From Paraglaciecola sp. MB-3u-78 (GTDB taxonomy: Bacteria > Pseudomonadota > Gammaproteobacteria > Enterobacterales > Alteromonadaceae), in contig NZ_PJCF01000005.1 in assembly GCF_002835935.1 (NCBI RefSeq), positions 620,001 through 684,000 of the forward strand: DNA of 64,000 nt, read 5' to 3'. Within the stretch, counting starts at the first letter, position 1. Each line of letters starts with the position of its first letter. Made by a program: the position numbers and the translations under genes. Positions 45,385-54,404 of the stretch are shown here, piece by piece. Below the pieces are notes generated by a model. It ran no database searches, was not told the DNA's origin, and saw nothing but the letters and a program-made list of their open reading frames with translations.

Positions 45385-46479
45385 ATGAAAAAAACACTAT
45401 TAGTCACCGGCGGAGCCGGATTTATCGGCGCCAATTTTGTTCATTATTGGCTGAAAAAAAATACTCATGATAGGGTGATAGTGTTAGACGCATTGACCTA
45501 TGCCGGTAACAAGGCGAGTTTGGACTCGGTTGCCGACAACAGCAATTTTGAATTTGTCCATGGCGATATCTGCGATACCCCATTGGTCGAAACCCTACTT
45601 AGCGAAAAAAGCATTGATACCATAGTGCATTTTGCAGCAGAGTCCCATGTAGACCGATCTATAACTGGGCCCGATGCCTTTATCGAAACCAATATAATAG
45701 GTACCTATAGCCTATTAAAAGCGGCGAAAAAAATCTGGATTGATGTCCCCAAAGCTAGTGGCCGAGATCCACTAGAACATCGTTTTCATCATGTATCTAC
45801 GGATGAAGTATACGGTACACTTTCGGCAACGGATCCCGCTTTTACTGAAGAAACCGCTTACGCGCCAAATTCGCCGTATTCAGCAAGTAAAGCAGCAAGT
45901 GATCACTTAGTGCGGGCCTACCATCACACCTATGGCTTAGCAGTAACCACCAGCAACTGCTCCAATAATTATGGCCCTTATCATTTCCCTGAAAAGCTTA
46001 TACCTCTGATCATTACTAATATTTTGAACGATAAACCATTACCTATTTATGGTGACGGTCAGCAAATTAGAGATTGGCTTTATGTTGAAGATCATGCGCG
46101 AGGCATTGAGTTGGTGTTAAAAAAGGGCCGTATTGGCGAAAACTATAATATTGGTGGTAACAATGAGTGGGCCAATATCGACATCGTTAATGTGGTTTGT
46201 CAGCTTATGAATCAAGCCTTTCAAAATGATCATGAACTTGCTGTTAAGTATTCAAAGGCAAGTAAAGCGATTGAGACAAAGGCACAAGAGTTGATCACTT
46301 ATGTAACCGACAGGCCAGGCCATGATCGTCGTTATGCGATAGATGCAACCAAAACAAACAATGAATTGGGTTATGTGCCAGTAGAAAGTTTTGAAACAGG
46401 CATTGTTAAAACAGTTAACTGGTATTTAACTAATGATCAATGGTGGCATAGCATTCTTGACGGGTCATACCGGAAATAA
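45385..46479 (+). CDS. rmlB: dTDP-glucose 4,6-dehydratase RmlB
   Basis: A 364-residue extended SDR. LLVTGGAGFIGANFVHYWL (4-22) is the NAD loop, LDALTYAGNKASLD (about 34-47) follows, FAAESHVDRSI (about 83-93), HVSTDEVYGTL (about 131-141) with the catalytic Asp-Glu, and YSASKAASDHLVRAYHHTYGL (about 162-182) with Tyr/Lys. It converts dTDP-glucose to the 4-keto-6-deoxy sugar. The order A-C-D-B is unusual relative to enteric rmlBDAC but common elsewhere. Start ATG 45385, 45 bases after rmlD. Confidence 0.97.
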   Translation: MKKTLLVTGGAGFIGANFVHYWLKKNTHDRVIVLDALTYAGNKASLDSVADNSNFEFVHGDICDTPLVETLLSEKSIDTIVHFAAESHVDRSITGPDAFIETNIIGTYSLLKAAKKIWIDVPKASGRDPLEHRFHHVSTDEVYGTLSATDPAFTEETAYAPNSPYSASKAASDHLVRAYHHTYGLAVTTSNCSNNYGPYHFPEKLIPLIITNILNDKPLPIYGDGQQIRDWLYVEDHARGIELVLKKGRIGENYNIGGNNEWANIDIVNVVCQLMNQAFQNDHELAVKYSKASKAIETKAQELITYVTDRPGHDRRYAIDATKTNNELGYVPVESFETGIVKTVNWYLTNDQWWHSILDGSYRK

Positions 46480-46686
46480 TAAGACTGGTTTGTTGTTTGT
46501 GGTAAATTCCAACAAGGTTGAATGATACCCTAGTAAGAATGGATTGAAACAGTTTGTATCTTGTCTCAATATGATGGTCATCGCAAAGAGTACGCTGACG
46601 GTACACAAATTTAAGATTTGAACTCGGTTGGAATTTTGATTGAAAAACATGGCCGCATGTTGTCAATCTAAAAAGGTAAGTTAATC

Positions 46687-48621
46687 ATGAGTAGAAAAAT
46701 GAATAGCATTGTATTGAGTAGTGGTATCGCGGGTATCGATTGGCCAGCAAGTATCAATTTATTGGGCACAGCTAACGCTAACATTAGTCATTTTGACAAT
46801 GTGATGCTGAATACAAAAGGCAAATATGATGATTTGGTATTCGAAAAAACAGAAATTAATGCTGCTCACAAAAAACTTAAGCCACAATTCAAAGGTTATT
46901 TAACCCGTTTGCTTAAAAATGACAAAAGCCAGATTAGTTTCTTGTCAGATCCCATTTTTTTAGACAGTGGCGCCAACTGGCAAAAACTCAATGAAGACAA
47001 AAGTTATGCATTTTTCTTTTGTTCACCAGAATATTATTTAGCACAAATTGACAAGGACAGTGATGTAGGGATCAATATTGATCAACAAGAATGTCTGGAT
47101 AACTGGCTAGAAGATGCGAGCAAAATATGGGATTTTTACGTTCGTTATCCGGATAACACCCTGCTCATTAATGTAGAGGATGTAGCAAGGGATCCAGTAT
47201 CAAGTGTCACTGTGATTGCTGAATTTCTAGGGTGTGAACTTGACGACATCGACAACAATCAAGCGCCTAACAGCGTTAACACTGCAATGACAAACCCGAT
47301 TGAAAAGCTGTCATTGCTGATTTTACAAAATATGAAGCTGGAAACGATAAAAGCATCAAGTGAGCTCAATGAACTGTATGAAAATCTGGCACTGACCTCG
47401 ATATTGGCTGATGACGCGTTAACTTATCAGACGAGCGAGAGGGCAAATATTCGCCTATTCGAGTGCCAAAACTTAATTGCTTTGATAAGCACTCGCCAAG
47501 TGCAACTAGAAGCTGAGTCAGCGTCATTTGCCGCCTCCCATTCTGAACTTATAGGTGATAACGAAAAGCTTAAAGCAGAATTTGCTACGCGTACATCGGC
47601 TCTCGAATCAAGTCTTGCAGAGCGCACAGCCGAAAACGAACTGGCGTTACTGCAAATAAATCAACAGCAGGAAGAATTGGAAACTTCGTACCTGAATGCC
47701 AAAGAACTTAAGGGCGAATTGGCAACACAAACATCGAGACTCGAAACCCATCTTGCAGAGCTCACAGTCGAAAACGAGTTGGCATTACTGCAAATAAATC
47801 AGTTGCAGGAAGAGTTAGAAACGACTTTCTTGAATGCCAAAGAACTTAAAGGCGAATTTGCTACACAAACATCGAGACTCGAAACCCATCTTGCAGATCT
47901 CACCGCCGAAAACGAGTTGGCATTACTGCAAATAAATCAGTTGCAGGAAGAGTTAGAAACGACTTTCTTGAATGCTAAAGAACTTAAAGGCGAATTTGCT
48001 ACACAAACATCGAGACTCGAAACCCATCTTGCAGAGCTCACCGCCGAAAACGAGTTGGCATTACTGCAAATAAATCAGTTGCAAGAAGAGTTGGAAGCGA
48101 CTTACTTGAATGCTAAAGAACTTACGGGCGAGTTGGCTGAGAGTAAATCGACACTTGAAATTCGTCTTGCAGAGCGCACCGCCGAAAACGAACGGGGATT
48201 AATGCAAATAAATCAGTTGCAAGAAGAGTTGGAAGCGACTTACTTGAATGCCAAAGAACTTACGGGCGAGTTGGCTGAGAGTAAATCGACACTTGAAATT
48301 CGTCTTGCAGAGCGCACAGTCGAAAACGAACGGGGATTACTGCAAATAAATCAACTGCAGGAAGAATTGGAAACTTCGTACCTGAATGCCAAAGAACTTA
48401 AGGGCGAATTGGCTGCGGGTGCAATGGCACTCGAAACGCATATTTCAGCGCTCACCGCCGAAAACGAGTTGACATTGCTGCAAATAAATCAGTTGCAGGA
48501 GGAATTGGAACACTATTATATTCAATATCAAAAAATGACTTACTCGCCTAAGCGAGAGATTAGCTATGTTACTGATTTGAACAGAGTCAAAGTTAGCCTG
48601 TCGCTGATGAATATGAATTGA
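46687..48621 (+). CDS. Degenerate sulfotransferase-like domain fused to a 46-residue-repeat coiled coil
   Basis: A 644-residue protein. Residues 1-200 resemble the core of sulfotransferases in their second half (WDFYVRYPDNTLLINVEDVA, RDPVSSVTVIAEFLGCELDD), but the P-loop expected near the start is not intact (SIVLSSGIAGIDWPASINLL), so catalysis is doubtful. From residue 315 (base 47629) six and a half 46-residue repeats begin with (A/V)ENELALLQINQLQEELE; starts are at 47629, 47767, 47905, 48043, 48181, 48319 and 48457. The DNA units are 138 bp and very similar. It ends with EHYYIQYQK and a short tail. ATG 46687 follows AAAAGGTAAG. A structural or ruler role is inferred; see findings. Confidence 0.75.
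   Translation: MSRKMNSIVLSSGIAGIDWPASINLLGTANANISHFDNVMLNTKGKYDDLVFEKTEINAAHKKLKPQFKGYLTRLLKNDKSQISFLSDPIFLDSGANWQKLNEDKSYAFFFCSPEYYLAQIDKDSDVGINIDQQECLDNWLEDASKIWDFYVRYPDNTLLINVEDVARDPVSSVTVIAEFLGCELDDIDNNQAPNSVNTAMTNPIEKLSLLILQNMKLETIKASSELNELYENLALTSILADDALTYQTSERANIRLFECQNLIALISTRQVQLEAESASFAASHSELIGDNEKLKAEFATRTSALESSLAERTAENELALLQINQQQEELETSYLNAKELKGELATQTSRLETHLAELTVENELALLQINQLQEELETTFLNAKELKGEFATQTSRLETHLADLTAENELALLQINQLQEELETTFLNAKELKGEFATQTSRLETHLAELTAENELALLQINQLQEELEATYLNAKELTGELAESKSTLEIRLAERTAENERGLMQINQLQEELEATYLNAKELTGELAESKSTLEIRLAERTVENERGLLQINQLQEELETSYLNAKELKGELAAGAMALETHISALTAENELTLLQINQLQEELEHYYIQYQKMTYSPKREISYVTDLNRVKVSLSLMNMN
47629..48520 (+). repeat. 138-bp in-frame tandem repeat array
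   Basis: Six complete and one partial 138-bp unit, each encoding a 46-residue coiled-coil block (ENEL.LLQINQLQEELE..(Y/F)LNAKEL.GE...). Units 2 and 3 differ at only a few bases, and units 4 and 5 likewise. Such an array can change copy number by slippage or recombination without breaking the frame. Confidence 0.9.
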
Positions 48622-48710
48622 GAAGTAAGTGCAATTTTATAAGGGCAGTCAAAGCATCAAATGTGCTTGCACTGTTGGTTGAATATAATGGCTAAAAGTG
48701 AACCCTTGAT

Positions 48711-49988
48711 TTGAAACCCAGTGTTACACAGCTTGTAGTATTAGATCCTGGCCTGCGAGAGCAGGGTGGCCACCACCCAGCATTTATACTGGCATTGTTA
48801 GCTACTGATTGTTTTACCGGTGATAATTCAAAGTTGCGAGTTTTTGCCAATGCAGAATTTACCCCCAGTGCGGTATTTGACAGTGCAACTAACAACGTAA
48901 AATATACAGCGTTTTTCAAAACCGCTTTTTACCGTTATTTTTATGAAAGTACCCACCACCCTGAGTTGCCTCACTTCATACGTCGCCTGACAGCAGAATA
49001 CCTTGCGGTTATGCAGCAGGTGGTTGAAGATGATTGCCAACTCGGAACAGTAAAAGGGTGTGCCAACATTTTATTTTGCCATGCACTGGGTTGGGAGCAT
49101 GCGACTGCGCTGGCAGATGCCCTGTTTCTTTTCAAAAAGCAAAGCGGTATAACATTGCGCGTCGTTGTCATTTTGATGTTTAGCCCCTACCGGAAAACCG
49201 CCAGTGAGCAATATGACAGTCAATTATATTTACGTTATAGAGCCGCATTTAAAGGGCTTGCATCATGTGATGGGGTCTCATTTTTTGCTTGTGATCATGA
49301 AACATCAAAAGCTTATGAGCACATACTGGCCAGGCACATTAGTATTATTCCAACCCCATTTGTTAGTGCCAGAAAATACCGACCTAGTAAGCCCAGCAAG
49401 GGTAAAAAATTCGTCCTTTATTTAGGTGATAGCAAAGCTACCAAAGGCTTTTTAGCCTTACCAAATCTATTGGAACAGATTGTAAAACTGGGGCAACATG
49501 AAGACGTGAGCTATCTCATCCAGTATTCGCTTACCAGTAAAAGTGAAGAGTTTCTGGCAGTAGACAAAACACTGAAAAAATTCGCCGAGGTACACCCTAA
49601 CATTGATGTTTATGAGGCGTTTTGGTCTGAAGAGCAATTGCATAAAACACTGGCAAGTTGTCATGCTCTGGTATTCAATTATGACAGTAGTGTTTACATG
49701 TATCAAAGTTCAGGGGTGTTGTGGCTTGCTGCATGTTACAATATAAAAATGTTTTTTTTAAGCAATAATTGGTTGACTAGGGAAGCGGCAAGACTAAAAA
49801 GTGAATATATTATGTGCGACATGTGCGACCCCAAAAAAATTATTGAATGTCTAAACGAATTGAGTCATGGGGATATAAATAGGCAAACACATTATGCTAA
49901 TATTCCCCCGCTAAGTGGTGCTGATTACCGCGCTAAGCTGTTTGGTGATTTTGAAGAGTGGTTGAGTGCTATATTAGGCGCTCACTAA
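48711..49988 (+). CDS. GT4-like glycosyltransferase
   Basis: A 425-residue GT-B-type protein. QLVVLDPGLREQGGHHPAF (7-25) is a phosphate/acceptor loop-like start, LYLGDSKATKGFLALPNLL (about 241-259) begins the C-terminal nucleotide domain, and LVFNYDSSVYMYQSSGVLWLAACYNIKMF (about 319-347) occupies the donor-binding region but without a clear EX7E. It starts with TTG at 48711, the only start that keeps the N-terminal strand; ribosome site weak. Lies between the two coiled-coil genes, suggesting a shared pathway. Donor unknown. Confidence 0.65.
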   Translation: MKPSVTQLVVLDPGLREQGGHHPAFILALLATDCFTGDNSKLRVFANAEFTPSAVFDSATNNVKYTAFFKTAFYRYFYESTHHPELPHFIRRLTAEYLAVMQQVVEDDCQLGTVKGCANILFCHALGWEHATALADALFLFKKQSGITLRVVVILMFSPYRKTASEQYDSQLYLRYRAAFKGLASCDGVSFFACDHETSKAYEHILARHISIIPTPFVSARKYRPSKPSKGKKFVLYLGDSKATKGFLALPNLLEQIVKLGQHEDVSYLIQYSLTSKSEEFLAVDKTLKKFAEVHPNIDVYEAFWSEEQLHKTLASCHALVFNYDSSVYMYQSSGVLWLAACYNIKMFFLSNNWLTREAARLKSEYIMCDMCDPKKIIECLNELSHGDINRQTHYANIPPLSGADYRAKLFGDFEEWLSAILGAH

Positions 49989-50047
49989 TATGGAATTTTA
50001 CTCAGGATATATAATAGCTAAAATAGTAGCTAAAAAACGGAGTCACA

Positions 50048-53000
50048 GTGACAGGATATAAACTAGACAATCTTACAGTGCTAACAGAAAATAATACCAT
50101 CGGTAAAGTTGTCACTGCAGGTTTTTGGGAAAGCGATGTTATCGCTACTTTGTTGGCGGGTGAACCGCAGAAATTGATTATGTTTGAGCCAGATAACGCG
50201 CTTTATGCAGAGGCAAAAGCTAACTATGCAGATGAATCAAGCGTAGAAGTGTGTAATGCCACCCTGTCAGACAAAACCGGCGAAGCCGAGTACTTTGTGT
50301 TTACACCCAATCGATTTAGCTCCTTACTTAAGCCCAAACAGCTGCTAAAAATATATAGAAAAAATAGCAACGATAATGTGACTAGTATCAATGTAAGCAC
50401 TGTTCAGAGTGTTTGCGAGCAACAGAAAATCCTGCCCTCTGCCGGGAATATATTGTTATTAGGCGTTAACTGCCCCTCTACAATACTCAGCGATGCTATA
50501 CAGACAGATCATTTAAGCTACTTTGATGTGATTATTGTGCGCCAGCCAAAACAGGGTTTGTACGAAACTGAGCAGCAACAAGACGCACTGAGCACAGTGT
50601 TGCAAGAGAATAAATTTAATGTGCTTCAAGAGCTAAGCCACGACCCAATGTACACGCAATTCGTCTATGGTAGAGATCATCAAGGCGAAAGAATTAACGC
50701 TTTACAAGCTAAAGTGACAGCAGCTGAATCTCGAAACGCTGAGGTCGCAAAGCAGCTTGCGGAGACCGAATCTCGTTCATCGCAGTTTGAATCTAGCGCA
50801 ACTGAACTGAATGCCAATTATTCAAAACTTAAAGCAGAGTATGAAGAACTGACAGCGAATGTTTCGGCACTTGAAATCAAAGGCACTGAACTCGCCACAC
50901 AAAATACCCAACTCGATACGGCACTTGCACAGACAAAAGCCCAGTACGACAAGCTCAGTGCGGGTAGCGCAGAAAAGCAAACAGCCAACCAACAGATAGC
51001 AGCACAAGTGACCGCGTTGCAGGCTAAGCAAAATGAATTAGTCGAAGGCCATAAGAATAAAGATGCGCAAATAGCCGAACTGACTGCACAGCGTGACCAG
51101 CAAACGCAAGGCCATCAAGAAACTAAGCAACGGGCTGAGTCGCTCAAAGCGCAGAATGAAACACTCAGCGCCGATAGGGCGCAGAGACTGACAGAGAATG
51201 AACAGCTAGCAGCGCAAGTTACGGCGCTACAAGCTAAGCATAACGAACTGGCAGAAAGCCAAAAAAATAAAGACACGCAAATAGCCGAACTGTCCGCACA
51301 GCGTGACCAACAAGCAAAGGACCATCAAGAAACTAAGCAGCAGGCTGAGTCGCTCAAAGCGCAGAACGAAACACTCAGCGATGATAGGGCGCAGAGACTG
51401 ACAGAGAATGAACAGCTAGCAGCGCAAGTTACGGCGCTACAAGCTAAGCATAACGAACTAGCCGAAAACCAAAAAAATAAAGACGACAAAATAGCCGAAC
51501 TGACTGCACAGCGCGACCAGCAAGCCAAGGGCCATCAAGAAACTAAGCAGCAGGCTGAGTTACTCAAAGCTCAGAATGACAAGCTCAGTGCTGATAGCGC
51601 AGAAAAGCAAACAGCCAACCAACAGATAGCAGCACAAGTCACCGCGTTGCAGGCTAAGCAAAATGAATTAGTCGAAGGCCAAAAAAATAAAGATGCGCAA
51701 ATAGCCGAACTGACTGCACAGCGTGACCAGCAAACGCAAGGGCAACAAGAAACTAAGCAGCGGGCTGAGGCACTGAAAGGCCAGAACGAACATCTATTAG
51801 CGCAAGTTGCTGCTTTGCAGACTAAACAGAACGAACTAGCCGAAAACCAAAAAAATAAAGACGACAAAATAGCCGAACTGACTGCACAGCGCGACCAGCA
51901 AGCCAAGGGCCATCAAGAAACTAAGCAGCAGGCTGAGTTACTCAAAGCTCAGAATGACAAGCTCAGTGCTGATAGCGCAGAAAAGCAAACAGCCAACCAA
52001 CAGATAGCAGCACAAGTCACCGCGTTGCAGGCTAAGCAAAATGAATTAGTCGAAGGCCAAAAAAATAAAGGTGCGCAAATAGCCGAACTGACTGCACAGC
52101 ATGACCAGCAAACGCAAGGCCATCAAGAAACTAAGCAATTGGCTGAGGTGCTCAAAGTCGAGAACGAAACGCTAAGTGCTGCAAGTGGGCAGCAGCAAAC
52201 TGTGATTGAAAAGCTGACAGCTCAAGTTAATGTTTTTGAAACTAAGCAAAATGAATTAATTGAAACCCAAAAAAATAAAGATGCGCAAATAACCGAACTG
52301 ACTGCACAGCGTGACCAGCAAACCAAGGGCCATCAAGAAACAAGGCAGCAGGCTGAGTCGCTTAAAGCGCAGAACGAAACACTCAGCGCCGATAGGGCGC
52401 AGAGACTGACAGAGAATGAACAGCTAGCAGCGCAAGTTACGGCGCTACAAGCTAAGCATAATCAACTGGCAGAAACTCAAAAAAATAAAGACGACAAAAT
52501 AGCCGAGCTGACTGCACAGCGTGACCAGCAAGCCAAGGGGCAACAAGAAACTAATCAATTGGCTGAGGCGCTCAAAGTCGAGAACTCAACGCGCACTGCT
52601 GAAAGTGCGCAGCAGCAAACTGTGATTGAACAGCTGACAGCTCAAGTTAATGTTTTTGAAACTAAGCAATATGAATTAGTCGAAGGCCAAAAAAATAAAG
52701 ACGACAAAATAGCCGAACTGACTCAACAGCGTGACCAGCAAGCACAAGAACATCAAGCAAATGAGCAGCGGGCAGAAAGGCTCAACCAGCAATGCGAAGA
52801 ACTAAAAACTTATAGTGCTGAACGACAGAAAAGCGCTGATTTAGCACTAAAACTCCAAACTAAAGCTCAGATTGATCTCGATGATTTACGCGAGAAATAT
52901 CAACATAAGCATACCAATGAACAAAAGTTAGTAGCATTAATCAGTGAGTTACGAGCCAAGTTGCAACAAGCAGCAGAGTATTATTATGAATTACAAGAGA

Positions 53001-53161
53001 AGCATCCAGAACTTAATGAAGTAACTCAAAATCAAGTTGAACCTTCTAATATTGAAAATTATGGTACCGCTCATGTCGAGGCGCTAGAAAAGAAAACACG
53101 ACCTGCTAAGAGAAAAAAACGTAGCAAAGCTGCCAAGTCTGTCACCCGTGGTAAGTCATGA
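50048..53161 (+). CDS. FkbM-like domain fused to a very long 70-residue-repeat coiled coil with a basic tail
   Basis: A 1037-residue protein. Residues 1-210 look like an FkbM-type methyltransferase fold: LIMFEPDNALYAEAKANYAD (about 43-62) carries the FEPD that follows the SAM strand, and INVSTVQSVCEQ the following region; the usual glycine-rich SAM loop is only partly present (VVTAGFWESDVIATLLAG). From about 215 to 985 it is heptad-like coiled coil, including nine repeats of about 70 residues starting near 318 (AAQVTALQAKQNEL...KDAQIAELTAQRDQQ...). It ends in a strongly basic tail (KKTRPAKRKKRSKAAKS). GTG 50048 follows a weak AACGGAGTC. No membrane span. Ruler or scaffold role inferred. Confidence 0.75.
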   Translation: MTGYKLDNLTVLTENNTIGKVVTAGFWESDVIATLLAGEPQKLIMFEPDNALYAEAKANYADESSVEVCNATLSDKTGEAEYFVFTPNRFSSLLKPKQLLKIYRKNSNDNVTSINVSTVQSVCEQQKILPSAGNILLLGVNCPSTILSDAIQTDHLSYFDVIIVRQPKQGLYETEQQQDALSTVLQENKFNVLQELSHDPMYTQFVYGRDHQGERINALQAKVTAAESRNAEVAKQLAETESRSSQFESSATELNANYSKLKAEYEELTANVSALEIKGTELATQNTQLDTALAQTKAQYDKLSAGSAEKQTANQQIAAQVTALQAKQNELVEGHKNKDAQIAELTAQRDQQTQGHQETKQRAESLKAQNETLSADRAQRLTENEQLAAQVTALQAKHNELAESQKNKDTQIAELSAQRDQQAKDHQETKQQAESLKAQNETLSDDRAQRLTENEQLAAQVTALQAKHNELAENQKNKDDKIAELTAQRDQQAKGHQETKQQAELLKAQNDKLSADSAEKQTANQQIAAQVTALQAKQNELVEGQKNKDAQIAELTAQRDQQTQGQQETKQRAEALKGQNEHLLAQVAALQTKQNELAENQKNKDDKIAELTAQRDQQAKGHQETKQQAELLKAQNDKLSADSAEKQTANQQIAAQVTALQAKQNELVEGQKNKGAQIAELTAQHDQQTQGHQETKQLAEVLKVENETLSAASGQQQTVIEKLTAQVNVFETKQNELIETQKNKDAQITELTAQRDQQTKGHQETRQQAESLKAQNETLSADRAQRLTENEQLAAQVTALQAKHNQLAETQKNKDDKIAELTAQRDQQAKGQQETNQLAEALKVENSTRTAESAQQQTVIEQLTAQVNVFETKQYELVEGQKNKDDKIAELTQQRDQQAQEHQANEQRAERLNQQCEELKTYSAERQKSADLALKLQTKAQIDLDDLREKYQHKHTNEQKLVALISELRAKLQQAAEYYYELQEKHPELNEVTQNQVEPSNIENYGTAHVEALEKKTRPAKRKKRSKAAKSVTRGKS
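50999..52860 (+). repeat. 210-bp in-frame repeat array including a 241-bp perfect direct repeat
   Basis: Nine units of about 210 bp (70 residues), one of them shortened by 14 codons. Bases 51452-51692 and 51830-52070 are identical over 241 bp at an offset of 378 bp (126 codons, in frame). Exact identity of this length is a strong substrate for recombination and points to recent duplication or gene conversion. Confidence 0.92.
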
Positions 53162-54120
53162 AGACAACGTTACAATCGCTTCAAGAGTCTATATCGAATG
53201 CGGTTGATATGATTGACCAGAGTCAGCTTGTAAGTGACGATTTGCTTCTTCAACAGTCTACTAAGTATTCAACTAATAGTCTTGATTTTACAAATGCCAA
53301 CTCTCTGTTAGATAAATGCGAACAAGTTATCAACAGTTACCAAAGTGCTAAGCCTATAATGCGAGTTATACACCATTTTGCTTGTAGCGGTGGTACATTA
53401 TTTACCAAATGCTTATCAAGTATGGCCAATACCTTCATACTTAGTGAAGTGCATCCTCATTTTTATCAGCACCTACAACCTGATATGGCAACATTCTTAC
53501 CCTCCGATATTGCAACCCTTGCTATGCAAGCTGGCGTTCCCGATCCAAATAAATTAGCAAGGAAAATTTTCCATCAGTCAGTAAAGTCAGTACATGAACA
53601 TGTGGACCTGCGAGGTGGGATTTTGGTGCTGCGTGATCATAGCCATTCCGATTTTTGCGTTGGGACAGAGTATAGGCAGAAAACGTTAATTACAGAATTA
53701 CTAAAGGATGACTTCGATGTCATTTCGATTGCGACTGTGCGTAATCCCATAGATGCTTACTTTTCATTGCTTGCGAATGGTTGGGTGCATTTCAGTCCAC
53801 AAACTTTTGATGCTTATTGCGAACGGTTAAGTCAATTTTTAGTGCAATTCAAAAAACAAAACATTATTTATTATGAAGATTTTGTTAGTCGCCCCCAAAA
53901 AATAATGGAGAAAATGTGCTCGATTCTGAATGTTGAATATGACGAGTCGTTTATGGACTTATATGATCAGTTTAAAGTGACAGGCGATAGTGGTCGTAAG
54001 ACCAATGACATTTCTAAAAGAAGAAGACGAGAAGTTTCTGCTGCATTGAAAAATGAAATTGAAGATTCAGAGTATTTTAGATTGATATGTAAAGAATATA
54101 AATTTCACAGTGCTGTTTAG
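53158..54120 (+). CDS. Sulfotransferase-like protein
   Basis: A 320-residue protein. IHHFACSGGTLFTKCLSSM (about 71-89) is a P-loop-like 5'-phosphosulfate site of an unusual form (SGGT in place of SGTT/SGNT). VISIATVRNPIDAYFSLLANGW (about 179-200) is the 3'-phosphate site (R-N-P-x-D), and ENIIYYEDF-like sequence (KQNIIYYEDFVSRPQKIMEKMCSILNVEYDESF) the usual end-of-domain ED motif. It would move sulfate from PAPS to a glycan. ATGA overlap with the 1037-residue gene shows coupling. Confidence 0.72.
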   Translation: MKTTLQSLQESISNAVDMIDQSQLVSDDLLLQQSTKYSTNSLDFTNANSLLDKCEQVINSYQSAKPIMRVIHHFACSGGTLFTKCLSSMANTFILSEVHPHFYQHLQPDMATFLPSDIATLAMQAGVPDPNKLARKIFHQSVKSVHEHVDLRGGILVLRDHSHSDFCVGTEYRQKTLITELLKDDFDVISIATVRNPIDAYFSLLANGWVHFSPQTFDAYCERLSQFLVQFKKQNIIYYEDFVSRPQKIMEKMCSILNVEYDESFMDLYDQFKVTGDSGRKTNDISKRRRREVSAALKNEIEDSEYFRLICKEYKFHSAV

Positions 54121-54404
54121 AATTGTTTTTTTGAATCAACGAGAATTTTCCATAAATTTTTAAGAAATTCATCTTGATTGGCGCACGACATTTGACTAAT
54201 TAGGTGCAGTGCTTCGGCTAGTAGCGAAAGGGAAAGGTACGCAACTGATGACATTTCACTTTAAAGTAGCAAATCCAAAAATCACTTGGCAGCACTTGAT
54301 GTATTTGATGGTTTTTTGAATAAAAATCAGTGTGTAGCTGCTTTGTGTGAATATCAATCAAATATACTTTGATGTAAATTTTTTATAGATCGGAAGAAGA
54401 ATAA

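Noticed and set aside
50822-51906. Cys/Ser-rich minus-strand frames opposite the coiled-coil array
   Set aside because: They arise from the reverse complement of Gln/Ala/Glu codon repeats and show the repeat period of the + strand gene.
47629-52860. Regular repeats that could be mistaken for CRISPR
   Set aside because: Units are 138 and 210 bp, in frame, protein coding and without unique spacers.
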